Below are positions 12,038 to 12,079 of a stretch of 12,079 nucleotides of DNA, in pieces. A program made the translations under genes and the position numbers. Source of the stretch: CAZUPF01 sp964622035 (GTDB taxonomy: Bacteria > Patescibacteriota > WWE3 > JAUXAW01 > JAYEID01); NCBI GenBank assembly GCA_964622035.1, contig CAZUPF010000019.1, forward strand, positions 1 through 12,079, in the 5' to 3' direction. The notes beneath the pieces were generated by a model that worked only from the letters and a program-made list of their open reading frames with translations, did no database searches and was not told the DNA's origin. Every line of letters begins with the position of its first letter. The stretch's first letter is position 1.

Positions 12038-12079
12038 ATGTCAGAAATTATCAAAAAGGAAATTATCAAAAAGGATATT
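12038..12079 (+). CDS. Start of a gene downstream of rpsO, perhaps polynucleotide phosphorylase (partial)
   Basis: Fourteen codons are open from the ATG at 12038 to the window edge, reading MSEIIKKEIIKKDI. There is no Shine-Dalgarno sequence; a -10-like box ends 6 nt upstream. The position directly after rpsO is where pnp lies in many bacteria, and a short lysine-rich lead-in would fit, but too little protein is visible to identify it. The coding part holds a perfect 15-bp tandem repeat. Confidence 0.5.
   Translation, partial: MSEIIKKEIIKKDI
12044..12073. repeat. 15-bp perfect tandem duplication
   Basis: GAAATTATCAAAAAG occurs twice in direct succession (12044-12058 and 12059-12073), duplicating EIIKK in the reading frame without shifting it. 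Confidence 0.9.

Overview
The window looks like chromosomal DNA of an ultrasmall, gene-dense bacterium of the Candidate Phyla Radiation (Patescibacteria), possibly Microgenomates-like. This is inferred from the gene set and style, not from a marker phylogeny. The signs are a very short IF-2 without N-terminal domains, a NusA with a C-terminal helix-hairpin-helix tail, a small secreted RHS-core protein, an orphan lycopene-cyclase-domain membrane protein, many small unknown membrane proteins, tiny intergenic gaps and frequent SD-less starts right behind a -10 box. TGA is used as a normal stop (for example at 4151-4153 and 6470-6472), so the UGA-glycine code of Gracilibacteria/Absconditabacteria does not apply.

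Layout. The left edge holds the first codons of a minus-strand gene (1-30). Positions 171-1022 hold a minus-strand two-gene unit (a zinc-knuckle protein and a 72-aa membrane protein) with a perfect consensus promoter and a strong terminator. Diverging from it at 1240-1776 is a membrane-anchored protein whose soluble part resembles the Nfu N-terminal domain. A two-gene unit follows (1989-2863: a four-TM protein and a small soluble protein). Positions 2976-5138 hold three plus-strand genes: a lycopene-cyclase-domain protein, a small membrane protein and an anchored Cys-containing surface protein. An AlkD-type DNA glycosylase lies on the minus strand (5162-5878). A plus-strand pair of small membrane proteins follows (6017-6472; the second, 46 aa, is easily missed). 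Then come a large terminator hairpin, a type II DnaJ-like co-chaperone (6583-7518), and on the minus strand infB (7523-9013), nusA (9053-10195) and a secreted RHS-core protein with a putative papain-like C-terminal domain (10280-11590). rpsO (11676-11945) and the start of a further plus-strand gene (12038 to the edge, perhaps pnp) close the window.

Two gene-expression styles are interleaved. Housekeeping and conserved genes mostly have a -10 box, usually TGn-extended, 6-14 nt before the start codon and no Shine-Dalgarno sequence, so their mRNAs should be leaderless or nearly so. The four units encoding small unknown, mostly membrane proteins instead have leaders of about 50-65 nt, strong Shine-Dalgarno sequences and, in each case, a recognisable hairpin-plus-T-tract terminator. 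That split, the RHS toxin-like gene promoted back-to-back with rpsO, and the divergent fMet-binding region of IF-2 are the points most worth a second look. No gene-free stretch exceeds 300 bases. I saw no tRNA, rRNA, CRISPR array or transposase.
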